Positions 29,984 to 38,912 of a stretch of DNA of 64,000 nt are shown here, one piece after another. Under the pieces are notes generated by a model, which saw only the letters and a program-made list of their open reading frames with translations, was not told the DNA's origin and searched no databases. The stretch spans positions 310,001 through 374,000 of the forward strand of contig NZ_CAAJGM010000111.1 in assembly GCF_900996235.1 (NCBI RefSeq), written 5' to 3'. Position 1 is the first letter of the stretch. Every line of letters begins with the position of its first letter. The DNA comes from Paraburkholderia sp. BCC1885 (GTDB lineage: Bacteria; Pseudomonadota; Gammaproteobacteria; Burkholderiales; Burkholderiaceae). The translations under genes and the position numbers were made by a program.

Positions 29984-30011
29984 GGCGGCGCGCCGGCACC
30001 GGCGGGCCGCC
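29984..30011. terminator. GC-rich hairpin between SDR gene and phosphate transporter gene
   Basis: Inverted repeat with GGCGG / CCGCC ends lies between the two converging stop codons. There is no T-run, so it may only be a 3'-end protecting stem. Confidence 0.3.
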
Positions 30012-30018
30012 ACGCGCG

Positions 30019-31029
30019 TTACAGGAACCGGTGGCCGAGCCACCAGCCCGCTGCGGCCAGCACGGCCGAGGCAGGGATCGTCAGAACCCAGGCCCAGATG
30101 ATATTGCCGGCCACGCCCCAGCGCACCGCGCTGAGTTTCTGCGTGGCGCCCACGCCGACGATGGCGCCGGTAATCGTGTGGGTGGTGGAGACGGGAATGC
30201 CGAGGAAGGAGGCGATAAACAGCGTGATCGCCCCGCCCGACTCGGCGCAGAAGCCGCCGACCGGCTTGAGCTTGGTGATCTTCTGACCCATCGTGCGCAC
30301 GATGCGCCAGCCGCCGAACAGCGTGCCCAGCCCCATCGACAGATAGCAGCCGCCAATCACCCACAGCGGCGGCGCATCGGCAATCGACGAAGCATATCCC
30401 GTCGCGATCAGCAGCATCCAGATGATGCCGATGGTTTTCTGCGCGTCATTGCCGCCATGCCCGAGGCTGTACAAACCCGCCGAGACGAGTTGCAGACGCC
30501 GGAAGCGCCGGTCGACCTTGCTTTGCGGCGTGCGGAAATAGATCCACGAGACCGCCAGCATGAAGCACGAGCCGAGCACGAATCCGAGCAGCGGCGAGAT
30601 GATGATGAACGCGACCGTCTTCATCAGGCCGTCGACATTCAGCGAATGCCAGCCCGACTTGGCGAGCGCCGCGCCCACGAGGCCGCCGATCAGTGCATGC
30701 GACGAGCTGGACGGGATGCCGTAGTGCCACGTGACGATGTTCCAGCCGATCGCCCCGACCAGCGCGCCGAAGATCACATAGTGATCGACGATGTCCGGGT
30801 CGATCGTGCCCTTGCCCACCGTCTGCGCGACTTTCAGGTGGAAGATGAAATACGCCACGACGTTGAACGCCGCCGCGAACGCGACCGCCTGCTGCGGCTT
30901 GAGAACGCCGGTCGACACGACGGTGGCGATCGAATTCGCCGCGTCATGAAAACCATTCATGAAGTCGAACACCAGCGACACGGCGACCAGGAAGGCAACG
31001 GCCCAGATGGCAAGTTGAATCGATTGCAT
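30019..31029 (-). CDS. Low-affinity inorganic phosphate transporter, Pit family
   Basis: 336 residues, polytopic inner-membrane protein. The duplicated Pit signature is seen as FMNGFHDAANSIATVVSTG near residue 25 and GHGGNDAQKTIGII near residue 200, the two repeats that form the transport path for metal-phosphate driven by protons. Its start overlaps the stop of the PhoU-like gene by one base (TGATG), so the two are translationally coupled. Confidence 0.94.
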   Translation of the reverse strand: MQSIQLAIWAVAFLVAVSLVFDFMNGFHDAANSIATVVSTGVLKPQQAVAFAAAFNVVAYFIFHLKVAQTVGKGTIDPDIVDHYVIFGALVGAIGWNIVTWHYGIPSSSSHALIGGLVGAALAKSGWHSLNVDGLMKTVAFIIISPLLGFVLGSCFMLAVSWIYFRTPQSKVDRRFRRLQLVSAGLYSLGHGGNDAQKTIGIIWMLLIATGYASSIADAPPLWVIGGCYLSMGLGTLFGGWRIVRTMGQKITKLKPVGGFCAESGGAITLFIASFLGIPVSTTHTITGAIVGVGATQKLSAVRWGVAGNIIWAWVLTIPASAVLAAAGWWLGHRFL

Positions 31030-31655
31030 CAGGCGTTTTCCAGCACAATGCCTTCGATGATGTTCGCCACGTCCTCACATTTGTCGGTGATGGTCTCGAG
31101 CAGCTCGTAGATCGCCTTCAGCTTGATCAGCGTCTTGACGTTGTCTTCCTCGCGGAAGAGCTTCGACATGGCCGAGCGCAACACCCGGTCGGCTTCCGAT
31201 TCGAGCCGGTCGATATCCTCGCAGGCCTTCAGGATCTGGCTCGCCTGCTTCATATCCGACAGCAGGCTGACGGCGAATTGCACGCGCTCGGACGATGCCG
31301 TGCAGATATGCGCCAGTTGGCTCGCCTCGGAGGTGACCGCCTGCACGTCGTACAGTGAAATGGCGGTGGCGACGTCCTCCATCAGGTCGAGGATGTCGTC
31401 CATCGTGGTGATCAGCTTGTGGATTTCGTCGCGGTCGAGCGGCGTGATGAAGGTCTTGTGCAGCAGGTCGATGGTTTCGTGCGTGAGCTTGTCGGCGGCC
31501 TTTTCGGCCTTCTGCACATTTTGCTTGTGAACCTCGGCGTCCTGCAGATTGTCGATCAGCAGCTCGAGTTCGTGGCTGGCCGAGACAATGCACTTGGCGT
31601 GCTCATTAAAAATTTCAAAAAACTTGCCCTCGGTGGGCATGAATCGACCGAACAT
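31029..31655 (-). CDS. DUF47 / PhoU-like partner of Pit transporter
   Basis: 208 residues, nearly all helical, beginning MFGRFMPTEGKFFEIFNEHA, the usual DUF47 (YkaA-type) start. Acidic clusters such as DRDEIHKLITTMDDILDLMEDV recall the metal-binding helices of PhoU. DUF47 genes are almost always next to pit and modulate phosphate uptake. It lies directly upstream of the transporter gene, overlapping by one base. Confidence 0.93.
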   Translation of the reverse strand: MFGRFMPTEGKFFEIFNEHAKCIVSASHELELLIDNLQDAEVHKQNVQKAEKAADKLTHETIDLLHKTFITPLDRDEIHKLITTMDDILDLMEDVATAISLYDVQAVTSEASQLAHICTASSERVQFAVSLLSDMKQASQILKACEDIDRLESEADRVLRSAMSKLFREEDNVKTLIKLKAIYELLETITDKCEDVANIIEGIVLENA

Positions 31656-31773
31656 TGGGATCCCGGAATTTTGGTCACGTCACGACTGACATAAAACCGC
31701 AATATTGTACCGTTACCGGGATTCGATCGCGCCTTTTGCAGGCGTCGTTACAACAGCGCTACCACTTGCCTCT

Positions 31774-33159
31774 TTACTCGGCGTAAAAATTCTGCGCGCC
31801 GGCAAAGTTATCAAACTTCGTGTATTGACCGTGGAACGTGAGGCGAACAGGCCCGATCGGACCGTTACGCTGTTTACCGATGATAATCTCCGCGGTGCCT
31901 TTGTCCGGACTGTCCGGGTTATAGACCTCGTCGCGGTAAATGAACAGGATCACGTCGGCATCCTGCTCGATAGCGCCTGATTCGCGCAGATCGGACATGA
32001 TTGGGCGCTTGTTCGGCCGCTGTTCCAGACCACGGTTCAACTGCGACAACGCGATGACCGGCACGTCGAGTTCTTTGGCCAGACTCTTGAGCGAACGGGA
32101 GATTTCCGAAATTTCAGTGGCGCGATTTTCGCCGGACGACGAACCGCTCATCAGTTGCAGATAGTCGATGATGATCAGCCCCAGCTTGCCGCACTGCCGC
32201 GACAGCCGGCGCGCCCGCGAGCGCAGCTCCATCGGGTTCAGGCCGCCGGTTTCGTCGATGAAGATTTGTGCCTCGCTCATCTTCTGCACGGCGTGCGTCA
32301 GCTTCGGCCAGTCCTCGTCGGTCAGGCGCCCGGTGCGCATGCGGTGCTGGTCGAGACGGCCCACCGAGCCGAGCATACGCATCGTCAGCTGGGTGCCCGG
32401 CATTTCCATCGAGAACACCGCCACCGGCAAGCCGTACTCCACCGCGACGTACTCGCCCACGTTCATGGAGAACGCCGTCTTACCCATCGACGGGCGCCCC
32501 GCCACGATGATCAGTTCGCCACCGTGCATGCCGGAGGTCATGCGGTCGAGGTCGACGAAGCCGGTTGGCGTGCCGGTCACGTCGCTCGGATTGGCAGTGT
32601 GATACAGCGTATCGATCCGCTCCACCACCTGCGTGAGCAACGGCCCGATTTCGAGGAAGCCCTGCGTGCCGCGCGCACCGTCTTCGGCGATCGAAAACAC
32701 CTTCGACTCGGCCTCGTCGAGCAACTGACGCACTTCCTTGCCTTGCGGATTGAAGGCGTCCGCAGAAATTTCGTCCGCCACCGACACCAGACGCCGCAAC
32801 ACGGCGCGATCGCGCACGATTTCCGCGTAACGGCGGATATTTGCCGCGCTCGGCGTGTTTTGCGCCAACGCGTTCAGATACGCGAGGCCGCCCACCTCTT
32901 CCGCCTTGCCCGAGGTGCCGAGCGCCTCGTAGACGGTGATCACGTCGGCCGGACGCGTCGCCGCGATCAGCTTGCCGATGTGTTCGAAGATGATGCGGTG
33001 GTCATAGCGGTAGAAGTCGCTCTGCGACAGGAAGTCGGCGATGCGATCCCATGCGGCATTGTCGAGCAACAGGCCGCCCAGCACCGATTGCTCGGCCTCG
33101 ATCGAATGCGGCGGGACTTTCAGCGACTCGAGTTGCGGGTCTTTAGACGGTGCGTTCAT
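31774..33159 (-). CDS. dnaB: Replicative DNA helicase DnaB
   Basis: 461 residues; the hexameric 5'-3' helicase of the replication fork. N-terminal helical domain starts near PHSIEAEQSVLGGLL. The RecA-like C-terminal domain carries Walker A GRPSMGKT, Walker B LIIIDYLQLM and the arginine-finger region. Length is typical and no intein interrupts it. It sits after the rpsF-rplI ribosomal operon, from which it is separated by a terminator, so it probably has its own promoter. Confidence 0.98.
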   Translation of the reverse strand: MNAPSKDPQLESLKVPPHSIEAEQSVLGGLLLDNAAWDRIADFLSQSDFYRYDHRIIFEHIGKLIAATRPADVITVYEALGTSGKAEEVGGLAYLNALAQNTPSAANIRRYAEIVRDRAVLRRLVSVADEISADAFNPQGKEVRQLLDEAESKVFSIAEDGARGTQGFLEIGPLLTQVVERIDTLYHTANPSDVTGTPTGFVDLDRMTSGMHGGELIIVAGRPSMGKTAFSMNVGEYVAVEYGLPVAVFSMEMPGTQLTMRMLGSVGRLDQHRMRTGRLTDEDWPKLTHAVQKMSEAQIFIDETGGLNPMELRSRARRLSRQCGKLGLIIIDYLQLMSGSSSGENRATEISEISRSLKSLAKELDVPVIALSQLNRGLEQRPNKRPIMSDLRESGAIEQDADVILFIYRDEVYNPDSPDKGTAEIIIGKQRNGPIGPVRLTFHGQYTKFDNFAGAQNFYAE

Positions 33160-33235
33160 GGGATGGAATTATCGGGCTAAATGCCGCCAGAGGGAATCTA
33201 AAAACAAGCGGCTTCGCCGACCAAAAGCGCCCAAC

Positions 33236-33268
33236 AAAAAGGCAGGGGCCGGTCACCCGGCCCCTGCC
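33236..33268 (-). terminator. Terminator of the rpsF-priB-rpsR-rplI operon
   Basis: Perfect 12-bp inverted repeat GGCAGGGGCCGG / CCGGCCCCTGCC around a 4-nt loop; on the minus strand it is followed by TTTTT (complement of 33236-33240). It separates rplI from dnaB. Confidence 0.92.
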
Positions 33269-33310
33269 CTTTGCCAGTCGGACTACCTGGCCAATACTAC
33301 GCGCGGATGC

Positions 33311-33763
33311 TTAGACGTGTTCGCCCAGCACCGACACCGTCACATCGACGAGAACGTCGGTGTGCAGCGAGACCTGCACAGCGTGGTCGCCGACCAGCTT
33401 CAGCGGGCCTTCCGGCAGACGCACTTGCGCCTTTTCCACTGCGAAGCCTTGCTTGACCAGTGCGTCAGCGATGTCGGCGTTCGTCACCGAGCCGAACAGA
33501 CGGCCGTCGACGCCAGCCTTCTGGCTGATCTGAACCGTCGAGCCTGCCAGCTTTTCGCCTTGAGCCTGAGCGGCTGCCAGCTTTTCGGCAGCAACCTTTT
33601 CCAGTTCTGCGCGGCGGACTTCGAATTCGGCGATTGCGTCTTTCGTTGCGCGGCGTGCGTGCTTGTTCGGGATCAGGAAGTTACGTGCGTAACCGTCCTT
33701 CACCTTGACGATGTCGCCCAGGTTACCCAGGTTGACGACTTTTTCCAGAAGAATAACTTGCAT
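33311..33763 (-). CDS. rplI: 50S ribosomal protein L9
   Basis: 150 residues of the usual two-domain L9: N-terminal [17 protein letters not shown] rRNA-binding domain with YARNFLIP, a long linking helix, and a C-terminal domain. Last gene of rpsF-priB-rpsR-rplI, 28 bp after rpsR and followed by a strong terminator. Confidence 0.98.
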   Translation of the reverse strand: MQVILLEKVVNLGNLGDIVKVKDGYARNFLIPNKHARRATKDAIAEFEVRRAELEKVAAEKLAAAQAQGEKLAGSTVQISQKAGVDGRLFGSVTNADIADALVKQGFAVEKAQVRLPEGPLKLVGDHAVQVSLHTDVLVDVTVSVLGEHV

Positions 33764-33791
33764 TCTGATTGCTCCTTGTCGCGTCGTCGGG

Positions 33792-34067
33792 TTAGGCCTT
33801 GTGCTGGTCGGTGTACGGCACCAGCGCGAGGAAACGTGCGCGCTTGATTGCCGTGTCCAGCTGGCGTTGATAGTGCGACTTCGTACCCGTGAGACGCGCC
33901 GGCGTGATCTTGCCGTTCTCGCCGATGAAGTCCTTCAGCGTTTCGATGTCTTTGTAGTCGATCTGATCGACACCAGCTGCCGTGAAACGGCAGAACTTCT
34001 TGCGCTTGAAGAGCGGATTTTGTTGCTGACGACGCTTGTCGAATTTCTTACCAGTCGGGCGGGGCAT
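33792..34067 (-). CDS. rpsR: 30S ribosomal protein S18
   Basis: 91 residues. Contains the S18 core [16 protein letters not shown] and [17 protein letters not shown] that binds 16S rRNA beside S6. Starts 2 bp after the priB stop, so translation is coupled. S6 and S18 form a heterodimer; a leader upstream of rpsF looks like its regulatory binding site. Confidence 0.98.
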   Translation of the reverse strand: MPRPTGKKFDKRRQQQNPLFKRKKFCRFTAAGVDQIDYKDIETLKDFIGENGKITPARLTGTKSHYQRQLDTAIKRARFLALVPYTDQHKA

Positions 34068-34069
34068 GT

Positions 34070-34369
34070 TCAGTCCTTTCCAATGTCCTGCAATGCTGTG
34101 ATGTGAAATACCAGGGTTCTGGCGTTGCGGCTTTTCTTCGCCAGGAAACCGGTGAAGAGCGTTTCGACGCCCATCGCACAGTTTTCCAGCTTGCCGCTCG
34201 CCTCGCCGGCCGCCACCGCCGGCATCGTCAATTCAACCTGCCGGGCAATGCCGGCTTCGACGACTTCGGTGCGGTGTTGCAACGTACAGCTTGCGATCGG
34301 AACGCCGGCGGGGGTATACCGCACCGGTTCGCGTTCGACGACGCTGGCTGTGAGTTGCAGCCGATTCAC
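34070..34369 (-). CDS. priB: Primosomal replication protein N (PriB)
   Basis: 99 residues from a GTG at 34369, giving [22 protein letters not shown]. Single OB-fold protein of the replication-restart primosome (with PriA and DnaT), binding single-stranded DNA. Its place between rpsF and rpsR is the conserved one in beta- and gammaproteobacteria. 39 bp separate it from the rpsF stop and 2 bp from rpsR. Confidence 0.95.
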   Translation of the reverse strand: MNRLQLTASVVEREPVRYTPAGVPIASCTLQHRTEVVEAGIARQVELTMPAVAAGEASGKLENCAMGVETLFTGFLAKKSRNARTLVFHITALQDIGKD

Positions 34370-34408
34370 GAGAACGACGCTTGTGCCTGGTAGCTTAAAT
34401 AGTGTGTC

Positions 34409-34783
34409 TTAAGCCTGCGCTTCGGACGGCTGCGTGGCAGCTGCCTTCTTGGCTTCTTCGCGCTGCACTTCCTTCATCATCGGCGACGGGCCGGTTTCGG
34501 CCTTCTTCATCTTGACGATCAGGTGACGCAGAACGGCGTCGTTGAACTTGAATGCGTGTTCCAGCTCGTCGAGCGTGGTTTGGTCGCATTCGATGTTCAT
34601 GCAGACGTAATGAGCCTTCGCGAGTTTCTCGATCATGTAGGCCAGTTGGCGACGGCCCCAGTCTTCGATACGGTGGATCTGGCCACCGTGCGACGTGATC
34701 GTGCTCTTGTAACGCTCGATCATGGCGGGCACCTGCTCGCTCTGATCGGGATGCACGATAAAGACGATTTCATAATGACGCAT
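34409..34783 (-). CDS. rpsF: 30S ribosomal protein S6
   Basis: 124 residues from ATG 34783 ([17 protein letters not shown]), with AAGGAG 8 nt upstream; a longer upstream frame is not needed. S6 binds S18 at the 30S platform. The C-terminal Ala/Glu/Lys-rich tail (~30 residues) varies between species. First gene of its operon, with a promoter and a structured leader upstream. Confidence 0.98.
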   Translation of the reverse strand: MRHYEIVFIVHPDQSEQVPAMIERYKSTITSHGGQIHRIEDWGRRQLAYMIEKLAKAHYVCMNIECDQTTLDELEHAFKFNDAVLRHLIVKMKKAETGPSPMMKEVQREEAKKAAATQPSEAQA

Positions 34784-34804
34784 ACACACTCCTTGGGGAT
34801 TAAA

Positions 34805-34832
34805 GCCACCCGGGCGTCTGAACCGGTGTGGC
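34805..34832 (-). promoter_or_regulatory. S6:S18-type autoregulatory leader motif upstream of rpsF
   Basis: In the rpsF leader the minus strand reads GCCAC-A-CCG, a short loop, then CGGGTGGC. The GCCAC/GTGGC stem with a CCG element beside the hairpin matches the described S6:S18 leader, where the ribosomal protein pair binds its own mRNA as it binds 16S rRNA. It lies about 20 nt upstream of the start codon. Confidence 0.65.
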
Positions 34833-34848
34833 AAGTGAGAAGCCGAAG

Positions 34849-34877
34849 ATTGTAGCCCGAATAGGGACGGGTTGCAA
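34849..34877 (-). promoter_or_regulatory. Sigma-70 promoter of rpsF operon
   Basis: On the minus strand TTGCAA (complement of 34872-34877), a 17-bp spacer and TACAAT (complement of 34849-34854). Start would be near 34842, leaving a ~58-nt leader that includes the S6:S18-like hairpin. Confidence 0.72.
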
Positions 34878-34990
34878 CACATCCCGTTAAATCGCCGCCG
34901 GATTCGGGAGTGTTTTCAAGTATTTAGCCTGCAAAGGGGCGCCGCGCCATAGCCAGCACCGACCGGCACCAACCGGAACCAACCGCGCGA

Positions 34991-35905
34991 CTAGTACGTG
35001 CTGCGGTTCCAGTAATCCTTGCTGGCGTAGACCTCTTTCAGATAGTCGATGAAGTAGCGCACCTTGGCCGGCACGTAGCGCTGCTGCGGGTAGACGGCGA
35101 GGATGTCGTAATCCGGCAGCGCGAATTCGTCGAGCACCGTCTCCAGTTCGCCGCGCGCGAGCTGCTGCTGGATTTCCCAGGTCGAGCGCCAGCCCAATCC
35201 AAGCCCTTCCGACACCCAGCGGTGCAGCAACTCGCCGTCGTTGCAATCGAGCGTGCCGCCGACCCGCACCGTCGCCAGCTTGCCGTTGCGCCGGAAATAC
35301 CAGCCGCGGTTCTGGCCCCCTTGCAGGTTGAAGGCGAGGCAGTTGTGCCGCGGCAGGTCGTCGAGCGACTTCGGCCTGCCGTATTGGCGGAAGTAGTCCG
35401 GCGTGCCGCAGACCACGCGCCGGTTCGACGCCAGCTTGACGGCCACGAAGTTCGGATCGACCGCCCCGCCGATGCGGATCGACAGGTCGTAGCCTTCGCG
35501 CACCAGATCCACCACCCGGTCGGTCAGATTGAACGAGAGTTGCAATTCCGGCTTGTCGGCGAGAAACGGCGGCGCGAGCGGCGCCACATGCTTGCGGCCG
35601 AACGCGGCCGGGGCCGACACGATCAGGTGCCCGCTCACCGCGCGACGGCCCGCCGCCAGCTCGTTTTCCGCCTGATCCCATTCCGAGAGCAGGCCGCGGC
35701 AGCGCTCCAGAAACGCCGCGCCCTCCTCGCTGACCACCAGACGCCGCGTCGAGCGGTACATCAGCTTCACGCCGAGGCGCTTTTCCAGCGCGTCGATGCG
35801 GCGGCCGAGGATCACCGGCGACACGCCCTCCTCCAGCGCCGCCGCGGCGAGGCTGCCGGCGTCGGCGACCCGCACGAAGGTTTCGATCTGCTTGAAACGG
35901 TCCAT
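34991..35905 (-). CDS. LysR-family regulator, probable activator of the gcl operon
   Basis: 304 residues from ATG 35905, with GGGAGA 6 nt before it (an ATG at 35950 is weaker). Winged helix at residues 1-60 (MDRFKQIETFVRVADAGSLA, VSPVILGRRIDALEKRLGV), then an effector-binding domain. It is transcribed away from gcl across a 185-bp spacer with a LysR-type dyad, so control of gcl-hyi-glxR is likely; the effector (perhaps glyoxylate or a related acid) is inference. Confidence 0.9.
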   Translation of the reverse strand: MDRFKQIETFVRVADAGSLAAAALEEGVSPVILGRRIDALEKRLGVKLMYRSTRRLVVSEEGAAFLERCRGLLSEWDQAENELAAGRRAVSGHLIVSAPAAFGRKHVAPLAPPFLADKPELQLSFNLTDRVVDLVREGYDLSIRIGGAVDPNFVAVKLASNRRVVCGTPDYFRQYGRPKSLDDLPRHNCLAFNLQGGQNRGWYFRRNGKLATVRVGGTLDCNDGELLHRWVSEGLGLGWRSTWEIQQQLARGELETVLDEFALPDYDILAVYPQQRYVPAKVRYFIDYLKEVYASKDYWNRSTY

Positions 35906-36022
35906 TTTTGTCTCCCATCCCATGCAGGCGGGTTTGCCACCGCCTTGCATATGGTCCCGGCTGTTACCGCCATTCCATACTTTTTGTTTCGAAATAAGCG
36001 ACCCGGACTGATCTTATCAAAC

Positions 36023-36041
36023 CTTTAAGTGAGACCTAAAG
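36023..36041. promoter_or_regulatory. LysR-type dyad upstream of gcl
   Basis: CTTTA (36023-36027) and TAAAG (36037-36041) form an inverted repeat with the T-N11-A spacing common to LysR operators, 50 bp before gcl in the divergent spacer. Binding by the neighbouring regulator is inferred. Confidence 0.45.
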
Positions 36042-36090
36042 TCTGTCTCAACCCCTTCGTTTCGCATTGAAAGACATTCAGGAGACATTC

Positions 36091-37866
36091 ATGGCCAAGA
36101 TGAGAGCCGTCGACGCAGCGGTGCTGGTGCTCGAAAAAGAAGGCATCGATACCGCCTTCGGTGTACCGGGCGCCGCCATCAACCCGTTCTATTCGGCGAT
36201 GCGCCGCGCCGGCAACATCAGCCACGTGCTGGCGCGTCACGTCGAAGGCGCCTCGCATATGGCCGAAGGCTATACGCGGGCGCAGCCGGGCAACATCGGC
36301 GTGTGCATCGGCACGTCCGGCCCCGCCGGCACCGACATGATCACCGGTTTGTACTCCGCTCAGGCCGACTCGATTCCTATTCTGGCTATTACGGGCCAGG
36401 CACCGCGCGCACGTCTGTACAAAGAGGATTTCCAGGCCGTCGATATCGAATCGATCGCCAAACCGGTCACCAAGTGGGCCGTCACGGTACGCGAACCGGC
36501 GCTGGTGCCGCGCGCCTTCCAGCAGGCCTTTCACCTGATGCGCTCGGGCCGTCCCGGTCCGGTGCTGATCGACCTGCCGATCGATGTGCAGCTCGCCGAG
36601 ATCGAATTCGATATCGACACCTATGAACCGCTGCCGGTCTACAAGCCGAAGGCGTCGCGCAAGCAGATCGAAGCCGCCCTCACGCTCCTGAACAATTCCG
36701 AGAAGCCGCTGATCGTCTCCGGCGGCGGCGTGCTCAATGCGGCCGCGGAAGACCTGCTGGTGGAATTCGCGGAAACCATCGGCGTGCCGGTGATTCCGAC
36801 GCTGATGTCGTGGGGCGCGATTCCCGACGACCACCCGCTGATGGCCGGCATGGTCGGCCTGCAGACCTCGCACCGCTACGGCAACGCCACGCTGCTCGCC
36901 TCCGACTTCGTGCTCGGCATCGGCAACCGCTGGGCCAACCGTCATACGGGCAGCGTCGAGGTTTATACGAAGGGCCGGAAGTTCGTGCACGTGGACATCG
37001 AGCCGACCCAGATCGGCCGTGTGTTCGGACCGGACCTCGGCATCGTCTCGGACGCCAAGGCCGCGCTCGAACTGTTCGTCGAAGTGGCGAAGGAATGGAA
37101 GGCTGCCGGCAAGCTGAAGGACCGCAGCGCGTGGGTCGCGGACTGCCAGCAACGCAAGCGCACGCTGCAACGCAAGACCCACTTCGACAACGTGCCGATC
37201 AAGCCGCAACGCGTCTACGAAGAGATGAACCAGGTGTTCGGCCGCGACACCTGCTACGTGAGCACGATCGGCTTGTCGCAGATTGCCGGCGCGCAGTTCC
37301 TGCACGTCTACAAGGCGCGCAACTGGATCAACTGCGGCCAGGCCGGCCCGCTCGGCTGGACGATTCCGGCGGCGCTCGGCGTGCGCGCCGCGGACCCGCA
37401 ACGGCCGATCGTGGCGCTCTCCGGCGACTACGACTTCCAGTTCATGATCGAAGAGCTCGCGGTGGGCGCGCAATTCAAGCTGCCGTATGTGCACGTGGTG
37501 GTGAACAACTCGTACCTCGGGCTGATCCGCCAGGCACAACGCGCCTTCGATATGGATTTCTGCGTGCAGCTCGCCTTCGACAACATCAACGCGCCGGAAG
37601 TGAACGGCTATGGCGTCGATCACGTCGCGGTGGCCGAAGGACTCGGCTGCAAGGCGATCCGCGTGTTCAAGCCGGAAGAACTGAAACCGGCGCTGCAAAA
37701 AGCCCAATCGATGCTCTCCGAATTCAACGTGCCGGTGATCGTCGAAGTGATTCTCGAACGCGTGACCAACATTTCGATGGGCACCGAAATCGACGCCATC
37801 AACGAGTTCGAAGAACTGGCGGCGAAGCGCGAGGATGCGCCGAGCGCCATCAGCATGCTCGACTGA
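36091..37866 (+). CDS. gcl: Glyoxylate carboligase (tartronate-semialdehyde synthase)
   Basis: 591 residues from ATG 36091, preceded by AGGAGA. ThDP- and FAD-dependent enzyme joining two glyoxylates into tartronate semialdehyde with CO2 loss. The position where nearly all ThDP enzymes have a catalytic Glu is Val51 here ([12 protein letters not shown]), the hallmark that separates Gcl from acetolactate synthases. The ThDP/Mg motif GDYDFQF...NNSYLG is present. First gene of gcl-hyi-glxR, which turns purine- or glycolate-derived glyoxylate into glycerate. Confidence 0.97.
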   Translation: MAKMRAVDAAVLVLEKEGIDTAFGVPGAAINPFYSAMRRAGNISHVLARHVEGASHMAEGYTRAQPGNIGVCIGTSGPAGTDMITGLYSAQADSIPILAITGQAPRARLYKEDFQAVDIESIAKPVTKWAVTVREPALVPRAFQQAFHLMRSGRPGPVLIDLPIDVQLAEIEFDIDTYEPLPVYKPKASRKQIEAALTLLNNSEKPLIVSGGGVLNAAAEDLLVEFAETIGVPVIPTLMSWGAIPDDHPLMAGMVGLQTSHRYGNATLLASDFVLGIGNRWANRHTGSVEVYTKGRKFVHVDIEPTQIGRVFGPDLGIVSDAKAALELFVEVAKEWKAAGKLKDRSAWVADCQQRKRTLQRKTHFDNVPIKPQRVYEEMNQVFGRDTCYVSTIGLSQIAGAQFLHVYKARNWINCGQAGPLGWTIPAALGVRAADPQRPIVALSGDYDFQFMIEELAVGAQFKLPYVHVVVNNSYLGLIRQAQRAFDMDFCVQLAFDNINAPEVNGYGVDHVAVAEGLGCKAIRVFKPEELKPALQKAQSMLSEFNVPVIVEVILERVTNISMGTEIDAINEFEELAAKREDAPSAISMLD

Positions 37867-37876
37867 GCCTGCTGAG

Positions 37877-37910
37877 TTTGCCAGGCCCTTTTGCCAGGCC
37901 CTTTTGTCAG
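37877..37910 (+). repeat. Short 13-bp tandem repeat between gcl and hyi
   Basis: About 2.6 copies of a 13-bp unit (TTTGCCAGGCCCT) directly after gcl. Too short for a known element; probably slippage-derived. Confidence 0.6.
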
Positions 37911-38018
37911 TTTCGTTTTGACCCGATCCGTCGCACGGCGCCGCGTGTTCGACACACCGCGCGCCGCACGACACGGATGGAAGTAATTTCATTGACCGAC
38001 CAGCGAGAGCTCCGCACC

Positions 38019-38828
38019 ATGCCGAAATTTGCAGCCAACCTCACCATGCTGTTCAACGAAGTCCCGTTCCTCGACCGCTTTGCGGCCGCCGCGGACGCGG
38101 GCTTTAACGCCGTCGAATTCCTGTTTCCCTATCCGTATCAGGTGGGCGAGCTGGCCGAACGTCTGCAACAGAACCGTCTGAAGCTCGTGCTGCACAACCT
38201 GCCCGCCGGCAACTGGGAAGCCGGCGAACGCGGCATCGCCTGCCTGCCGGATCGTGTCGGCGAGTTTCAGGAAGGCGTCGGCCGCGCCATCGAATATGCG
38301 CAGGCCCTGAAAGTGCCGCAACTGAATTGCCTCGTCGGCATTCCTGGTCCGGGCGTCGATGCGGGCCGCGCCCACGCGACGATGGTCGATAACCTGCGCT
38401 TCGCCGCCAACGCGCTGAAGCAGGCGGGCATCAAGCTGCTGGTGGAGCCGTGCAATTCATACGACATCCCCGGCTTCGCGCTGAACCGTTCTTCCGAAGG
38501 ACTCGACGTGATTCGCGCCGTCGGTTCGGACAACCTGTTCCTGCAGTACGACATCTATCACATGCAACGCATGGAAGGCGAACTCGCCGCCACCCTCAAA
38601 AAGAACCTGGCGTCGATTGCCCACATCCAGCTCGCCGACAACCCGGGCCGCAATGAACCGGGTACCGGCGAAATCAACTACCCGTTCCTGTTCAGCCTGC
38701 TCGATTCGCTCGGCTACGAGGGCTACGTCGGCTGCGAATACAAGCCGCGCACGACCACGGCAGCCGGTCTCGACTGGGTGCAGCGCGTGGCCGGGCAGTC
38801 ACGCGGCGCGGCGCACGTGGCCGCCTGA
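38019..38828 (+). CDS. hyi: Hydroxypyruvate isomerase
   Basis: 269 residues from ATG 38019 (MPKFAANLTMLFNEVPF), which lines up with E. coli Hyi; an ATG at 37977 would add 14 residues. TIM-barrel isomerase linking hydroxypyruvate and tartronate semialdehyde. Marks are the acidic metal ligands in LVEPCNSYDIPGF and QYDIYHMQRMEG, and HIQLADNPGRNEPGTGE. Second gene of the glyoxylate operon, 152 bp after gcl. Confidence 0.95.
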   Translation: MPKFAANLTMLFNEVPFLDRFAAAADAGFNAVEFLFPYPYQVGELAERLQQNRLKLVLHNLPAGNWEAGERGIACLPDRVGEFQEGVGRAIEYAQALKVPQLNCLVGIPGPGVDAGRAHATMVDNLRFAANALKQAGIKLLVEPCNSYDIPGFALNRSSEGLDVIRAVGSDNLFLQYDIYHMQRMEGELAATLKKNLASIAHIQLADNPGRNEPGTGEINYPFLFSLLDSLGYEGYVGCEYKPRTTTAAGLDWVQRVAGQSRGAAHVAA

Positions 38829-38912
38829 ACGGCCCTCGTAACGCGGTACGTTCGGCGCCGTCACGGCACCGTCGCCCCCAACAGAACCCCAACCCACTGG
38901 AGACATCACCAA

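Noticed and set aside
31686..31703. PHO-box-like sequence upstream of the Pit operon (CTGACATAAAACCGCAAT, 14 of 18 to a consensus)
   Set aside because: It points along the plus strand, away from the DUF47-pit genes it would have to drive, and the second half-site is poor.
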